From assembly GCA_932521025.1 (NCBI GenBank), contig OW051472.1, forward strand, positions 1,302,001 to 1,366,000: a stretch of 64,000 nucleotides of DNA, given 5' to 3'. How positions within the stretch are numbered: position 1 is the first letter of the stretch; every line of letters begins with the position of its first letter. Positions 63,101 to 64,000 of the stretch are shown here, in pieces. The position numbers and the translations under genes were made by a program. Below the pieces are notes generated by a model. It worked only from the letters and a program-made list of their open reading frames with translations, was not told the origin of the DNA and searched no databases. The stretch is from Oscheius onirici (lineage: Eukaryota; Nematoda; Chromadorea; Rhabditida; Rhabditidae).

Positions 63101-63228
63101 TATCCTGTACCAGTAGGTGATGAAGGAGTAGATGATCCCAAACACGATCCATGAGGCAAAAAATCCAGAGGCAAAGACGCCTATAATTGTCCTCCATTGG
63201 TATTCTATCGCCAGATGGAACCAGTTTC
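57126..63228 (-). CDS. Inward-rectifier K+ channel (Kir family), second copy, 5' end not in window
   Basis: The exons read TM1 ([20 protein letters not shown], from 63228), the pore ([20 protein letters not shown] with filter TIGYGHR, 62950-63054) and TM2 ([24 protein letters not shown], near 61125-61245). [40 protein letters not shown] and [13 protein letters not shown] follow, then [52 protein letters not shown], and a last exon ending NASGFL at TAG 57126. It has the same intron positions as the channel at 29-34 kb. The N-terminal exon (KNG motif) is not found downstream of 64000 and must lie outside. Introns are large and full of repeats. It looks functional. Confidence 0.85.
57875..57922 (-). 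pseudogene. Orphan duplicate of a K+ channel exon
   Basis: The minus strand reads [11 protein letters not shown] followed by diverged sequence, matching [15 protein letters not shown] of the real exon at 57275-57330 some 600 bases away. Only the first ~11 codons are kept. It is an exon-duplication remnant in the intron. Confidence 0.65.
58536..58830. repeat. CGAGTC-type simple array
   Basis: Dense, irregular iterations of CGAGTCGA, CGACTCG and GATTCCGAGTC with a short unique island (58670-58770). The array sits inside the left arm of the foldback element and has no counterpart in the right arm. Confidence 0.75.
59035..59102 (-). tRNA. tRNA-like sequence or degenerate tRNA gene
   Basis: The minus strand reads TTCAGATGGCGCAGTGGG (perfect A box TGGCGCAGTGG) and, about 35 bases on, CCAGGGTTCGAGTCC (perfect B box GGTTCGAGTCC). 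The T stem pairs poorly and I cannot draw a clean anticodon arm or acceptor stem. Probably the promoter-bearing relic of a tRNA captured in the centre of the foldback element, not a functional tRNA. Pol III transcription is possible. Confidence 0.4.
60005..60290. mobile_element. MITE copy 2 with terminal repeat GCACTGCGCCACTATTCGAA
   Basis: The left end GAGGCACTGCGCCACTATTC is identical to copy 1 at 10967. The middle contains CCCATACAGATAGGGATCC in the orientation opposite to copy 1. The right end is decayed (GTAGTGGCGCAATACCTTTA). It is in an intron of the second K+ channel gene. TATTTACGG(T/A)A adjoins the right end of both copies. Confidence 0.75.
62185..62680. repeat. Foldback repeat with CCCGTCCCAAGAATTTTTTT arms
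   Basis: GGCTCTTTTTCACTTTGCCC and CCCGTCCCAAGAATTTTTTT (62201-62240) reappear inverted as AAAAAAATTCTTGGGACGGG (62570-62589), with a second CATTCTTGGGACGGGTAAAG at 62603 and GATAAAGTGAAAAAGAGC at the outer end. A short hairpin CATCCTCAG..CTGAGGATG lies near 62434-62455. Intronic, without coding capacity. Confidence 0.65.
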
Positions 63229-64000
63229 TGGAAAAGTTTTTCGTTTGAAAAGAAAGCTATAAGCTCTAAGACTTTTCGTATATTAGTTTAGCTGTGATCG
63301 TAGAGAAAAATTGTGTAAAGCAGTAAAAAAGTAGTAGCACTTGCTCTTTGTGGAATAGTTCGATTGTATTTTGTTAGTTTTAAAAAAAGTGAAAGAAAGT
63401 TCTGAAAGTTTTTATTGTTTTAGATGAAGTGTAAAGTCTGGAAGAGTCTTTTGACATAGTTTCTTCTTATTGCATGTCAAAAGTGATGAAAAATACTGAG
63501 CTTAGCAAGAGTTTAGTCTGGAAGAGTAGTTTCAGCTAATAGTCCTTCGGTTTTTGATTGATAAAAGAAAGAAATCCTCTTTCTAGAAAATGCTTCTTGT
63601 TTCAGAATTGCCACTTAGTCAAAGAAAGTTGTTCCCGACAGTTTCTTTACTTCTCCTGCAGAAAAAATATGAAAAAGAAAACCGTTGTGAGAATATACTA
63701 AACAGGAAGCACTAGGCGTGGGAAGTTTTCTGAATAGTTTGCTCAATAAAAAGAGTCACATCCATATTTTCGTGGCGGGACCGGTAAACGAACAAGAATC
63801 GCGGTTGTACTGCAGTAGGTACTTACCTTCGTTCAAACTATTCTAAACTTTCACTGGCTGGAATCTGAACGATATGCTTTGCAACTTCAAGAAAACAAAT
63901 GGGATAAAACTGAACGGAAATCACGTTATGAAACCTTTTTTACCATTTTGTTTTGCTTCAAAAAGAACATATATAAACTCTCGACTTCCAAATTATGATG
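63229..64000. other. Upstream intron sequence of the second K+ channel
   Basis: AT-rich DNA without the expected Kir N-terminal exon (RLVxKNG). A GTAAGT donor-like site on the minus strand near 63824 could mark another exon (frame unclear). I see no gene. Confidence 0.35.

Overview
The window looks like chromosomal DNA of a free-living or parasitic rhabditid-type nematode. The signs are many short introns (about 40-60 nt) with TTTCAG-like acceptors, a serpentine chemoreceptor of the Sra superfamily, a Fer-like tyrosine-kinase remnant with a long lysine-rich tail, inward-rectifier K+ channels, small genes packed on both strands and nested in introns, and AT-rich intergenic DNA full of palindromic mini-transposons. 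No species name can be given from sequence alone. Almost every gene is multi-exonic; exon joins below were read by eye from GT/AG sites, phase and protein continuity.

Left part (0-16.8 kb). Four secreted PAN/apple-type genes lie close together (1652-2931 +, 8081-8923 -, 10515-12147 +, 12789-13281 +), with a pair of one-pass membrane microproteins in opposite orientation around the first. A tandem double G-domain GTPase gene (4348-7519 -) sits between them. A complete 7TM chemoreceptor (13350-15373 -) and a secreted CxxC protein (16347-16765 -) follow.

Middle left (16.9-34 kb). A repeat-rich, gene-poor stretch (16.9-23 kb) is followed by a cluster of tiny secreted cysteine-rich peptide genes with a shared plan: a first exon of exactly six codons (MRLLLL-like), a phase-0 intron, then the signal-peptide core and cysteines. 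The cluster surrounds and invades two conserved genes, 4-hydroxyphenylpyruvate dioxygenase (25878-27791 -) and an inward-rectifier K+ channel (29131-33894 -). Further members occur at 55.5-56.4 kb.

Middle right (35-54 kb). This is a duplication-scarred GTPase cluster. Two pseudo-GTPase genes share an N-terminal helical domain (35608-39324 + and 51320-53336 -). Between them lie a GTPase-ankyrin-SH3 fusion gene (44680-47894 +), shards of that gene in both orientations, and two nested inverted duplications. The outer one (about 2.2 kb, arms near 39.4-41.7 and 49.5-51.3 kb) carries a truncated tyrosine kinase, a cysteine-rich peptide and a GC-biased unknown gene on both arms. The inner one (arms near 41.7-42.1 and 43.2-43.8 kb) carries a lone copy of the N-terminal helical domain.

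Right part (54-64 kb). It holds a Thr-rich single-pass membrane protein, more secreted peptides, and a second inward-rectifier K+ channel (57126-63228 -, 5' end outside the window). The introns of that channel host a 1-kb foldback element with a tRNA-like centre and a second copy of a MITE also found in a PAN gene intron.

The strongest candidates for new biology are the GTPase/pseudo-GTPase family with its ANK-SH3 fusion, and the six-codon-first-exon secreted peptide family. Neither function can be proved from sequence alone.
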